Assembly (NCBI GenBank): GCA_964557955.1
Contig: CAZLCS010000031.1
Coordinates: 1 to 64,000 of the forward strand
Origin: JALOOX01 sp964557955
GTDB lineage: Bacteria; Desulfobacterota; Syntrophobacteria; Syntrophobacterales; Syntrophobacteraceae
Length of the DNA stretch: 64,000 bases
Reading direction: 5' to 3'
This document shows, piece by piece, positions 24,337-33,609 of this stretch; positions within the stretch are counted from its first letter, which is position 1; each line of letters begins with the position of its first letter. Made by a program: the position numbers and the translations under genes. A model generated the notes under the pieces. That model was given only the letters and a program-made list of their open reading frames with translations, was not told the origin of the DNA and did no database searches.

Positions 24337-25467
24337 TCAGATCTTCTCACGCACCTGGCGTTGTGCGGCCTGAGCTATAGCGATGGGGACGGTTTTGCTC
24401 CGACTGATCACTTTCAGATCCTGGGCCTGCAGAGTTGGGACCATTTTCAACGCGATGGGAAGGGGGGTTTTGGGGTTTTTGGCCAGAGCCGACCGCACCT
24501 GGTACATCCTCATCCACTCGCGATTGTTGGCGATCCTTCGCAGGACCTCCTCGTCAACGCTTTTCGAGTTGGCGATGGCCGTCACTTCGGTATCGGAGAT
24601 CCTGGGATTGCTGATGACCGCGAGCTGAATGAGCCGGCTGGGGTCGCGAATCAGGTAGTTTCTGACTTCGCGATCGCCGGTGGTGGCCAGACGCATTTTT
24701 TCGATCATCTTCATCTTCTGAAGGGTTTTCAGAAGACTCTCGGCTTTGTCTTCCTCCTCATCGTCATCCACGCCCGAACGTTCATCCTGGGCCCGCATAA
24801 CCTCCGTGAGCAGGAAGTCTGTCGGTTTTTCGATGGAGGTGACGCCGTCAAACGGGTGGAGGCGAGCCGTGAACACCCCGCGCTCCCATTCGTGAAGCTT
24901 GAAAAAGGCATCCTCGCCTTCAAGATCGCCCAGGACGGCGTGTCGCACGGTGCCCGAAGCTATGCTGATGGTTCCGGATGATCCTTCCTCACCCTGCAAT
25001 TCGAGCAGGTAGTCCACATTGGCCGAACAAATCAACTGGATGAGGTCCGTGAGAGGAATCTGTTCCAGCTTTCCGGAGAAACCGATCTCGCTTTCATCAT
25101 CACCCGAATCTTCATCCGCCATGAGCCTGGCTTCCGTCCTCATGCCTCGGAGACGGAAGGCTTCGATGAGGAGATACTCCCACGGACGGTTGATGCTCGG
25201 GGTCACTTCTTCGAGCAAGGGTCGAGTCTCGAACTCACCGTTCTCCCAGCGGAGAATGTCCAAAAAGGCTTGCTCTGCTTGCAGCTCAGCGGTCTGTGCG
25301 TGGACGACGGCGCTCGAACTGACAAATGCCTCCCCCCTCTGGTCTCCACTCTTGACTTCGAGTATGAGGCGCATCTGGGCAAGGCAGATGAGCTGGATCA
25401 CGTTTTCGAGCTGTATCCACTCGATGATGCCGGAAAACCCCAACATCTCTGACTCGGTGTGATTCAT
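24337..25467 (-). CDS. Two-domain DUF4388 (PATAN-like) protein with a HEAT-like C-terminus
   Basis: Protein of 376 residues. Two copies of the DUF4388 domain are visible: residues about 8-100 (MLGFSGIIEWIQLENVIQLIC) and 128-225 (IGFSGKLEQIPLTDLIQLIC). They are repeats of each other. After an acidic linker (SGVDDDEEEDK), a helical region (RDPSRLIQLAVISNPRISDTEV, RRIANNREWMR) looks like a DUF2336/HEAT-type repeat. DUF4388 proteins are common in delta-proteobacterial signalling and gliding pathways. The first ATG (MNHTESEM) is used; a TTG further up is less likely. Confidence 0.8.
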   Translation of the reverse strand: MNHTESEMLGFSGIIEWIQLENVIQLICLAQMRLILEVKSGDQRGEAFVSSSAVVHAQTAELQAEQAFLDILRWENGEFETRPLLEEVTPSINRPWEYLLIEAFRLRGMRTEARLMADEDSGDDESEIGFSGKLEQIPLTDLIQLICSANVDYLLELQGEEGSSGTISIASGTVRHAVLGDLEGEDAFFKLHEWERGVFTARLHPFDGVTSIEKPTDFLLTEVMRAQDERSGVDDDEEEDKAESLLKTLQKMKMIEKMRLATTGDREVRNYLIRDPSRLIQLAVISNPRISDTEVTAIANSKSVDEEVLRRIANNREWMRMYQVRSALAKNPKTPLPIALKMVPTLQAQDLKVISRSKTVPIAIAQAAQRQVREKI

Positions 25468-25624
25468 GGTCTTTTGAGTCAACCCTTGCTGCAAGTTTAG
25501 AATACTGAGTAAATATCGTTCTGGAACCTCCGTTTCTCAAGAGTATTATTGCCTTCCTGCTTTCCATGCTTCAAAGACTCGAATCCAAAAGCTCCATTCG
25601 TCGTGTCAAACGGTTTCCCCTCGA

Positions 25625-27703
25625 CTATTTTTCTTCCTGTTTGGAGGCTTCGATGATCTTTTCCTGCAACTGCCCGGGGACCTCCTCGAAGTGCGAAAAG
25701 CTCATGGTGAACATTCCACGGCCCGCCGTCATGGCTCGCAGGTCCGGTGCGTATCTCAGCACCTCGGCCTGGGGGACATTGGCTTTGATGATCTGCTTTT
25801 TGCCCTTGGTTTCCATTCCAAGGACCCTTCCGCGCTTGGAGTTCAGATCGCCGATGACATCGCCCATGCAGTCGTCCGGCACCACGATCTCCATGAGCAT
25901 GATGGGCTCGAGCAGGGTGGGTTTTGCTTCCAGCACCGCCTTTTTGAAGGCCATGGACCCGGCGATCTTGAACGCCATTTCTGACGAGTCCACGGTGTGG
26001 TAGGAACCGTCCACCAGATCCACCTTGAAGTCGATGACCGGATAGCCCGCGATGGCGCCTTCCTGGGCCGCTTCGGCAATGCCCTTTTCCACGGCCGGGA
26101 TATACTGCTTGGGGATGACACCGCCCACAATCCTGTCCACAAATTGGAATCCCGATCCCCGGGGCAGGGATTCCATTTCGATGGTGCAGTCGCCGTACTG
26201 GCCCCGCCCGCCGGACTGCTTCTTGTACTTGCCCTGTATCCGCGTTTTCCCTTTGATGGTTTCCTTGTATGACACTTTTGGCAGGTTGAGGTTCACTTCG
26301 ACCCCGAACTTCCGTTTAAGCTTCTCAACGGTGGCCTCGATGTGAATTTCACCCATGCCGGAGAGAATCATCTCCCGCGTTTCCTCGTTTCGCTCCAATT
26401 TGAGGGTGAGGTCCTCTTCCATCAGGCGGGTCAGGGAGGAAAAGATCTTGTCTTCGTCGCCCTTGCTCTTGGGCTCCACCGCCAGAGAATAGACGGCGGG
26501 CGGGAGCTCGATAGGCGGGAACACAATCGGGTCCTTTTCCGAGCACAACGTATCCTGCGTCACCGTTTCCTTGAGCTTCGCCACGGCGACAATATCACCC
26601 GGACCGGCGGACTGAATGGAGTCCTGAGACTTGCCCTTGAGCCGGAGCAGCTGGCCGAACCGTTCCTTGGCGCCCTTGGTGGCGTTGAAGACGTTGGCGT
26701 CGGCTGTGAGGCTTCCCGAAAACACACGCATGACGGAAAGGCGTCCGGCATAGGGGTCGCTGATGGTCTTGATGACCAGCGCACTGAACGGTGCAGCCGG
26801 GTCCGGCTCCCGCAAAAGCTCAGCGCCACCGTCGGGTGCTTGGCCCTTGACGGCTCCGCGATCGGCCGGCGACGGGAAGTTGTTCACGATGAAGTCCATC
26901 AGCGGCTGTATGGCAATATTACCCGTTCCCGTACCGCAGGTAATGGGAATGAGCTTCCGGGTGATAACGGCATATCGCAGCCCCTGGACGAGCTCCTCAG
27001 GAGAGAGCTCTCCCTCTTCCAGGTACTTCTCGAGCAGCTCGTCCTTGGCTTCCGCCACCTGCTCGATCAACTCCTCCCGATATTTGCTCACCGTGTCGGC
27101 AAGGTCTGCGGGCACATCCTGCACGGCAAATTTCCCGCTGTCGCCGCTTTCAAACACGTAAGCCTTTTGTGAGAGTATATCGACGACCCCTTTGAAGCTC
27201 TCGGCCGCCCCGATGGGGATTTGAACCGGGATGCAATGCTTGCCGATGCTGTTCTGAAGCTCCTGGACCCTCGCCGGAAAATCCGCGCGCTCACGGTCCA
27301 TCTTGCTCACGAAAATCATGCGCGGCTGGTCGTATTCGTCCGCAAACTCCAGCACCTTCTCCGTCTGCACCCGGATTCCATCCACTGCATCCGCCAACAC
27401 CACTACCGCATCGGCTCCCTGCATGGATGTCTTGGTTTCCGAGATGAAATTGAAATCGCCGGGAGTGTCGATGATTGTCAACTGGTGCTTGTTCCAGGTG
27501 AGGGTGTTGAAGGATGTGCTGATCGTGATCCTGCGCTTCACCTCTTCGGGTTCGTAGTCCATAACGGACGTGTTCTCATCCACTTTGCCGAGTCGAGTGG
27601 TCACCCCTGCATCGAAAAGCATCGCTTCTGCGAGAGAAGTCTTGCCGGCACCTCCATGAGCAATGAGGGCGAACGTACGAACCTTTGCAACGTCCTCTTT
27701 CAT
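25625..27703 (-). CDS. fusA: Elongation factor G-like translational GTPase (EF-G2 type)
   Basis: Protein of 692 residues. The G1 motif is AHGGAGKTS (15-23) rather than the GHIDAGKTT of canonical EF-G. G3 is DTPGDFNF, and the G4 region VSKMDRERA gives a normal KMD instead of NKMD. All five EF-G domains are present (late RIVGGVIPKQYIPAVEKG and DLNSKRGRVLGM). EF-G2 paralogues can have weak or specialised translocation or recycling roles. The gene stands alone, away from the str operon, which fits a secondary copy. Confidence 0.9.
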   Translation of the reverse strand: MKEDVAKVRTFALIAHGGAGKTSLAEAMLFDAGVTTRLGKVDENTSVMDYEPEEVKRRITISTSFNTLTWNKHQLTIIDTPGDFNFISETKTSMQGADAVVVLADAVDGIRVQTEKVLEFADEYDQPRMIFVSKMDRERADFPARVQELQNSIGKHCIPVQIPIGAAESFKGVVDILSQKAYVFESGDSGKFAVQDVPADLADTVSKYREELIEQVAEAKDELLEKYLEEGELSPEELVQGLRYAVITRKLIPITCGTGTGNIAIQPLMDFIVNNFPSPADRGAVKGQAPDGGAELLREPDPAAPFSALVIKTISDPYAGRLSVMRVFSGSLTADANVFNATKGAKERFGQLLRLKGKSQDSIQSAGPGDIVAVAKLKETVTQDTLCSEKDPIVFPPIELPPAVYSLAVEPKSKGDEDKIFSSLTRLMEEDLTLKLERNEETREMILSGMGEIHIEATVEKLKRKFGVEVNLNLPKVSYKETIKGKTRIQGKYKKQSGGRGQYGDCTIEMESLPRGSGFQFVDRIVGGVIPKQYIPAVEKGIAEAAQEGAIAGYPVIDFKVDLVDGSYHTVDSSEMAFKIAGSMAFKKAVLEAKPTLLEPIMLMEIVVPDDCMGDVIGDLNSKRGRVLGMETKGKKQIIKANVPQAEVLRYAPDLRAMTAGRGMFTMSFSHFEEVPGQLQEKIIEASKQEEK

Positions 27704-28010
27704 TTCTCTTCCTTTCTCAGATCATCGCAGCCCTGCTCGACCGCGCTCCTCCCAGAGGGCAACCGGCTCCAGTGATGGTCTGTGCAATCCTGAGCCGCCT
27801 GCTTCGAAGGTTTTTGAAGTGGGACATGTTGAGAACACAAACTCGAGCCCCCGGCATTTCGCCGTCAATCATCTGAAATTCCAGGAAAAACACGAAAGGT
27901 GAGGATAGGATAAATATCCATGGTGAGTCAAGTAAATTCCACAATTCACAAGATGTCTGCTCCAGGAATAGAGCCGGCACGTGTGATGCCAAGCCGGGCG
28001 GGTCTGATCT
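27704..28010. other. Intergenic region between fusA2 and lipA
   Basis: About 300 bases between two minus-strand genes. I see no gene, RNA or strong hairpin here. It should contain the fusA2 promoter. Confidence 0.5.
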
Positions 28011-28940
28011 TCAGCCATGGTCTGGGCATTGGGAGGGTTTCAAGGCGGAGTCGGTCATGAAAGGCCGGAGGCTCCGGAATGCTGTTTCGGCATGGTAGGA
28101 GCTTCGCACGAATGGGCCGGCCTCCACCCACAGGAAGCCGGCTTCGCGCGCCGCTCTTCCGATGGCTTCAAAACTCTCCGGCCGGATGTAGCGCGTCACG
28201 GGGAGCTGCATTTTCGTAGGACGCAGGTATTGCCCCACCGTCAGAAAGTCGCATCCAACAGCCCGCAGGTCCCTCATGGCTTCAAGGATTTCTTCCCATT
28301 CCTCCCCCAGCCCCACCATGATGCCCGATTTGGTGATGATCTTCGGAGCCTTTTCTTTGGTTTTACGGAGGAGATCCAGGGACTGATCATAATCGGCCTG
28401 TGGACGCACGCGAGGGTAGAGCCGTCGCACCGTCTCCAGATTGTGGGCCAGAACATCGGGGCGTGCCCCGAGGACCCGGGCCAAGGCTGTGTCCTCGCCC
28501 CGGAAATCCGGAACGAGGACCTCGACCCTGCATCCCGGCGCAACCTCATGCACTCTCTCCATAACTCGGGCAAATGCGGAAGCTCCGCCATCCCGGAGAT
28601 CGTCCCGGGTGACGGATGTGATCACCACATGGGTGAGGTTCAGGGCCTTCACGGCTTCGGCGATGTCCGACGCTTCATCCGGGTTCAAGGGCCCTGGTTC
28701 TCCGTGTCCGACCGCGCAAAAACCGCAATTGCGCGTACAGGTATCCCCCATGATGAGAAAGGTCGCAGTGCCGCTCCCCCAGCACTCCCCCCGGTTCGGG
28801 CAGAGGGCCTCCTCGCACACGGTGTGGAGCGATCTGCTCCGCAGCAGCCTCCGGACACGTTCCACGACGGGACCGTGGGGCATGCGCACGCGAATCCATG
28901 GCGGTTTGGGCGGATCCGGGTGGTGGTCCGTTCGGCTCAT
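28011..28940 (-). CDS. lipA: Lipoyl synthase
   Basis: Protein of 309 residues. LipA inserts two sulfurs into octanoyl groups on lipoyl domains by radical SAM chemistry. Both cluster motifs are present: the auxiliary-cluster CEEALCPNRGEC and the radical SAM CTRNCGFC. The conserved C-terminal RSSYHAE closes the active site. The start overlaps the lipB stop by four bases, so lipBA is one unit, followed at a distance by fusA2. The E2 of the adjacent dehydrogenase complex is the likely substrate. Confidence 0.96.
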   Translation of the reverse strand: MSRTDHHPDPPKPPWIRVRMPHGPVVERVRRLLRSRSLHTVCEEALCPNRGECWGSGTATFLIMGDTCTRNCGFCAVGHGEPGPLNPDEASDIAEAVKALNLTHVVITSVTRDDLRDGGASAFARVMERVHEVAPGCRVEVLVPDFRGEDTALARVLGARPDVLAHNLETVRRLYPRVRPQADYDQSLDLLRKTKEKAPKIITKSGIMVGLGEEWEEILEAMRDLRAVGCDFLTVGQYLRPTKMQLPVTRYIRPESFEAIGRAAREAGFLWVEAGPFVRSSYHAETAFRSLRPFMTDSALKPSQCPDHG

Positions 28941-29644
28941 GGGCCCCCGTCCTTTCTCAGTTCCCTCAGGCCCAGCTCATCGACTGAATTGATCTGCCGC
29001 ATCTGCATCTCGAAAACTGTCTCGAAAGCCTCGGTGAGACGGTCGGATACCGCATTCGGCGGTGGAGCGGCGCCCAGGATTTCCCGCATGGAAGTCACTG
29101 TCTTCTCCCTGATGCCGCAGGGGATGATCCGACTGAAGGCGCCCAGGTCGGGGCAGACATTCAACGCAAAGCCATGGGTGGTCACGCGTCGGGCATTGAT
29201 CCGGACCCCGATGGCCGCGATCTTGGCCTCCCTCGCCCAGACCCCCGTGAACCCCGGCATTCTTCCCGAAACGATGCCGCAGGCCGAAAGGCCTCGAATG
29301 ATTACCTCCTCGAGATCCCTGAGATAACGGCTCGGACCGCCGGGTCTTCCTCCAAGGCTGATGATGGGATAGCCGACCAGCTGTCCCGGCCCGTGGTACG
29401 TGATGTCGCCGCCCCGGTCCACAACATGCACGGCCACACCTTCGCTTTCGAGGGTGGACCGGTCCACGAGCAGGTGCTCGGGCCGAGTACGCCTTCCCAA
29501 GGTGTAAGTCGGCGGATGCTCCAGGAACAGCAGGACATCCCGGATCCGTTCCTCCGAGCGGGCGATGGCCAGTCTCTGCTGCAGCTCCCAGGCCCGAAGG
29601 TAATCCATGCGGCCCAAATCCATGCGGTAACCCATGCGTGCCAC
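28937..29644 (-). CDS. lipB: Octanoyl-[acyl-carrier-protein] transferase
   Basis: Protein of 235 residues. LipB moves octanoate from ACP to lipoyl domains. Diagnostic elements are RGGDITYHGPGQLVGY, the catalytic lysine in AKIAAIGV and the catalytic cysteine in IIPCGI. It sits between lpdA and lipA on the minus strand, directly downstream of the 2-oxoacid dehydrogenase genes. Confidence 0.95.
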   Translation of the reverse strand: MARMGYRMDLGRMDYLRAWELQQRLAIARSEERIRDVLLFLEHPPTYTLGRRTRPEHLLVDRSTLESEGVAVHVVDRGGDITYHGPGQLVGYPIISLGGRPGGPSRYLRDLEEVIIRGLSACGIVSGRMPGFTGVWAREAKIAAIGVRINARRVTTHGFALNVCPDLGAFSRIIPCGIREKTVTSMREILGAAPPPNAVSDRLTEAFETVFEMQMRQINSVDELGLRELRKDGGP

Positions 29645-29759
29645 GAATCCTCATCACACCATCATACGGATGCACACTCTTCCAGCCAAAACAGGCTCTT
29701 CCCGTCCCGATACATCTCCACGCCTTGGAGGACCTCCGCAAGTGCAGATTTTCCCTTCG

Positions 29760-31184
29760 TCACTTCTTGGGCGGAAGGATATGGGTCGAGCTCCCCAGAA
29801 ACGCTTCCGCTGCCTCTTCCTCCGATTCAGAAAGAGTGGGGTGGGGATGAATGGTCAGGGCCAGGTCCTCAGCCAGCGCCCCCATTTCAATGGCCAGAAC
29901 GCCCTCGGAGATCATCTCTCCGGCATCCCGACCCACGATTCCCATGCCAAGGACCCGCTGGGTTTCAGGGTCCACGATGAGCTTGGTCATGCCACGGGAA
30001 AGACCCAGAGAAGCCGCACGCCCCGAGGCCGACCAGGGGAAGCGGGTTACCTTTACCGTTTGGTTGCGACTCCGGGCCTCTTCTTCGGTCAGACCGCACC
30101 ACGCAATCTGCGGGTCCGTGTAGACCACGGCCGGTATAGCCTGGTAATCGAAGGCCGATGGCTGCCCCGAGATGGCTTCAGCCGCCACTTTTCCCTCGTG
30201 CATGGCCTTGTGGGCCAGCATGGCGCCGCCCACCACATCACCGATTGCGAAAATGGTCGGGTCGCTGGTGCGCATCTGTTCATCCACGGTGATGAATCCG
30301 CGCTCATTCATGGAGATCTTCGTCTTCTCGATGCCGATCTCGTTGGAATTAGGGCTTCTGCCGATGGCCACCAGGACGCGGTCAAACACCTGTTTCTGTT
30401 TGCCGGCGGCACCTTCCAGGGTGACTTCCACACCATCTTCCCGTTCATCCAGCGACGTGACGCGCGTTTTGGTGTGAATCGCTTCGAAGAGCTCCGAAAG
30501 CTGCCGCGAGAGGATCTGAACCAGGTCCACATCCGCCCCCATCATCAACCGCTCGTTGTTCTCGGCGACGGTCACACGGCTTCCGAGGGAGGCATAGAAC
30601 GAACCGAGCTCGACTCCCACGTAGCCTCCGCCCACCACCAGGAGGCGTTCCGGGATGTCGGCCAGAGCGAGGGCCCCCGTGGAATTCATGATGCGGCCCC
30701 CTTTTTTCGCCTCGAGCCCTGGAAGAAGCGTTGCACGGGACCCCGTCGCAATGATGGCATGCTTGAACTTGAAGTGGGAAATCTCCGAGCCCTGGACCCG
30801 CACATGATGGGAGTCTTCAAAGACAGCTCGCCCCTTGATGACCTGCACGCCCCGGCTCTTGCTCAGGTCCATCAAACCCTTTGCCAGGCGACTGACGACC
30901 TGGTTCTTCCATGTTCTTATTTTGTCGAGATCGAGGCGCGGAGGATCGAAGGTGACACCCATTTCTTCAGCCCGACGCGTCTCCGTGATCAGCTCCGCCA
31001 CGTGGAGCAGGGTCTTGGATGGAATGCAGCCCCGAAACAGGCAGACGCCGCCCAGCCGCCCGTCCTGGTCGATGATCGTCACGTCCAGCCCAAGGTCTGC
31101 GGCTCGAAACGCGGCGGCATACCCGCCCGGTCCGCCGCCGACGACCAGGACCTCCGTTTCCTGAGTGAATTCACCCATGACCAT
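29760..31184 (-). CDS. lpdA: Dihydrolipoyl dehydrogenase (E3)
   Basis: Protein of 474 residues. It reoxidises dihydrolipoyl groups with NAD+. FAD site VVGGGPGGYAAA at the N-terminus, redox-active disulfide CLFRGC in GGVCLFRGCIPSKTLL, NAD site VVGGGYVGVELG near the middle, and the C-terminal catalytic IHPHPTLSE. The start follows GAAAGG at good spacing. It lies 40 bases downstream of the E2 gene. Confidence 0.95.
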   Translation of the reverse strand: MVMGEFTQETEVLVVGGGPGGYAAAFRAADLGLDVTIIDQDGRLGGVCLFRGCIPSKTLLHVAELITETRRAEEMGVTFDPPRLDLDKIRTWKNQVVSRLAKGLMDLSKSRGVQVIKGRAVFEDSHHVRVQGSEISHFKFKHAIIATGSRATLLPGLEAKKGGRIMNSTGALALADIPERLLVVGGGYVGVELGSFYASLGSRVTVAENNERLMMGADVDLVQILSRQLSELFEAIHTKTRVTSLDEREDGVEVTLEGAAGKQKQVFDRVLVAIGRSPNSNEIGIEKTKISMNERGFITVDEQMRTSDPTIFAIGDVVGGAMLAHKAMHEGKVAAEAISGQPSAFDYQAIPAVVYTDPQIAWCGLTEEEARSRNQTVKVTRFPWSASGRAASLGLSRGMTKLIVDPETQRVLGMGIVGRDAGEMISEGVLAIEMGALAEDLALTIHPHPTLSESEEEAAEAFLGSSTHILPPKK

Positions 31185-31224
31185 GATCGATGCCTTTCAA
31201 GAAGGTGAGACCTGCAATATCGAG

Positions 31225-32565
31225 TTACACCAGAAGAAGCTTCTCCGGGTCTTCGAGAATCTCTTTCACTCGATTCAGGAAGCGCGCGGCGTCGGCGCCG
31301 TCCACCACGCGGTGGTCGAATCCCAGTATGAGAGGCAGCATGAGGCGCGGCACGATCTCAAAAGGCTCCTCCCCTCCCCGCACGACCGTTTGCCAACGCG
31401 CCTGGGCCATTCCCAGGATCGCTACCTGAGGGAAATTGATGATGGGGTTGAATCCAGTACCGCCCAGCGCCCCGATATTGGTAATGGTGAAAGATCCACC
31501 CCGGAGCTCTTCCACCTGGATCTTCCCTTCCCGGGTTCTCTCGGCGAGGCTGCGCAGCTCTGAGGAAAGCTCGGTGATGCTCTTTCTGTCCACATCCCTG
31601 ATGACCGGGACGATGAGTCCGCGTTCCGAGTCCACGGCCACAGCGATGTGGAAATACCGTTTGAGGACGATCTCCTCGGCCGCCGTATCCAGGCTTGAAT
31701 TGAAGCGAGGATAGGCTTTGAGCGCAGCAACGGCCGCCTTCAGCGCAAAGATCGTGATGCTGAGAGCTCCGCCCTGCTGCTCGATGCCTGCCTTGTGCCT
31801 GCGGCGAAAAACTTCCAGATCCGTGATGTCCGCCGTATCCTGATGAGTCACGTGCGGAATCTGGGACCAGGCGAGAGCCATGTGCCGGGCGGTGGCTCGG
31901 CGAACCGATTTCAACGGCAAGCGCTCCACGGGACCCCATCGGGCATGGTCCTCGAGCTCGGCGCGCGAAATGACGGCCGGAGCCAGAGGGATCGCCTCCT
32001 CCCGTTCAGGCGGAGCTGCGGGCTCCTCCACAGGCTTTGCCCCTTTGTCGGCGAACGTCCGCACATCTTCCGGAGTCACCCGCCCCCCCGGTCCCGTAGG
32101 CGTTACCTGCCTGATATCCACACCCAGCTCCCGCGCCAGACGACGCGTCGAAGGAGCTGCCGGTACCGGACCGATTCCCTCTTCGGACACGGGAGCTTCA
32201 CCCCCTGGCCCGGTCTTGTCTTCCTGCTTTGCTGCCCCGGCTTCCAGAGCTTCTTCCCTCTTCTTCGCGAGCTCTTTGTCCTCTTTCGGCGCAGTCCTTT
32301 CGGCGGGTCTGGGCTCCCGGGCTTCACCCTCGACGGAAAAAGTCATGAGGACCTGTCCCACCTTGACCTCATCGCCTGGCTTCACCAGGATTTGAGCTAC
32401 CTTTCCAGTGACCGGAGAAGGTACTTCAGTGGTCGCCTTGTCGGTTTCGACGACGAGAATGGGCTGGCCGTCTTCCACCGGGTCTCCCACCGCGACCAGC
32501 ACTTCCACAATCTCGCCCTCATGTATCCCCTCGCCCAGGTCGGGAAGCTTGAACTCAACCGGCAT
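31225..32565 (-). CDS. Dihydrolipoamide acyltransferase (E2) of a 2-oxoacid dehydrogenase complex
   Basis: Protein of 446 residues. One lipoyl domain (1-80, lipoyl Lys43 in ETDKATTE), a charged linker, a peripheral-subunit-binding domain (about 134-170, RRLARELGVDIRQVTPTGPGGRVT), then the catalytic core ending with HRVVDGADAARFL. It carries acyl groups from E1 to CoA. Acyl specificity (pyruvate, branched-chain or 2-oxoadipate) cannot be read directly. Confidence 0.92.
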   Translation of the reverse strand: MPVEFKLPDLGEGIHEGEIVEVLVAVGDPVEDGQPILVVETDKATTEVPSPVTGKVAQILVKPGDEVKVGQVLMTFSVEGEAREPRPAERTAPKEDKELAKKREEALEAGAAKQEDKTGPGGEAPVSEEGIGPVPAAPSTRRLARELGVDIRQVTPTGPGGRVTPEDVRTFADKGAKPVEEPAAPPEREEAIPLAPAVISRAELEDHARWGPVERLPLKSVRRATARHMALAWSQIPHVTHQDTADITDLEVFRRRHKAGIEQQGGALSITIFALKAAVAALKAYPRFNSSLDTAAEEIVLKRYFHIAVAVDSERGLIVPVIRDVDRKSITELSSELRSLAERTREGKIQVEELRGGSFTITNIGALGGTGFNPIINFPQVAILGMAQARWQTVVRGGEEPFEIVPRLMLPLILGFDHRVVDGADAARFLNRVKEILEDPEKLLLV

Positions 32566-32628
32566 AGATCCTCCTCTCCGTTTTCAGTTTCCTATACGGG
32601 CTCGCACCCCTGCCACGAAGACGTCCCG

Positions 32629-33609
32629 TCAGAAGTCAAGCGTCTCACGAACCGCCTTCACGATTCGGTCTGCTCCCGGCAGATACTCCATCTCTCTCTG
32701 GAACAGAGGTATCACGATGTCGAATCCGGTGACTCGTCGGACAGGCGCTTCCAGGTAGAGAAAGGATTTTTCGATGAGACGCGCCATGATCTCAGCGCCC
32801 GGGCCGAAGCTCCTCGGTGCTTCATGGACGATCACCACGCGGCCGGTCTTGCGCGCGGATTCGGTGAAAAGCTCGTCATCGAGGGGTGAAATGGTCAGAA
32901 GATCAATCACTTCGACTTCAATCCCCTGCTCCTCCTTAAGCCGGTCTGCCGCTTTCAGGGCTGGATGGAGCATGGCGCCGTAGCTCACCACCGTGATGTC
33001 CTTGCCCTCGCGCACCAACTGGGACTTTCCGATGGGGAAGGTTTCCTCCTCGTCGGGAACCTCCTCGCGAAAGGCGCGGTAAACGGCCTTTGGCTCATAA
33101 AACACCACGGGATCGGGGTCGCGGATGGCGCTTACCAGGAGGGCTCTCGCATTGCGCGGAGTCGACGGGATCACCATCTTGAGACCCGGCGTGTGGGCCC
33201 AGTAGACTTCGCGGCTTTCCGAATGGTGCTCCAGGGCGCGTACACCGCCTCCGTAGGGGCACCGCAGCACCATGGGTACGCTGAACCGCCCCAGGGAGCG
33301 CCCTCTCAGTCGCGCGGCGTGGGCTTCCATCTGGTGCATGGCGTAGTAGCTGAATCCGGAAAACTGCATCTCGCACACGGGGCGCAGCCCGTAAACCGCC
33401 ATGCCGATGGAAAACCCCGCAATGCCCGATTCGGCGAGAGGCGTGTCCATGACCCGATCGGGGCCGAACTGCTCGATGAGCCCGTCGGTGACGCGGAAAA
33501 CGCCGCCGTCCAGGCCGACGTCCTCTCCGAGTACGATGACCCGATCGTCTTTTTCCATTTCCTGTCTGAGCGCCAGGTTAAGGGCCTGGACCATCGTCAT
33601 CTTAGCCAT
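32629..33609 (-). CDS. 2-oxoacid dehydrogenase E1 component, beta subunit
   Basis: Protein of 326 residues with typical features: GEDVGLDGGVFRVT near residue 30, DTPLAESGIAGF, EMQFSGFSYYAMHQ, and a VEVIDLLTISPLD segment. It pairs with the alpha subunit to decarboxylate a 2-oxoacid on thiamine diphosphate. GGAGGGGATC precedes the ATG at 33609, which overlaps the E1 alpha stop by eight bases. A longer frame exists upstream but lacks support. Confidence 0.93.
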   Translation of the reverse strand: MAKMTMVQALNLALRQEMEKDDRVIVLGEDVGLDGGVFRVTDGLIEQFGPDRVMDTPLAESGIAGFSIGMAVYGLRPVCEMQFSGFSYYAMHQMEAHAARLRGRSLGRFSVPMVLRCPYGGGVRALEHHSESREVYWAHTPGLKMVIPSTPRNARALLVSAIRDPDPVVFYEPKAVYRAFREEVPDEEETFPIGKSQLVREGKDITVVSYGAMLHPALKAADRLKEEQGIEVEVIDLLTISPLDDELFTESARKTGRVVIVHEAPRSFGPGAEIMARLIEKSFLYLEAPVRRVTGFDIVIPLFQREMEYLPGADRIVKAVRETLDF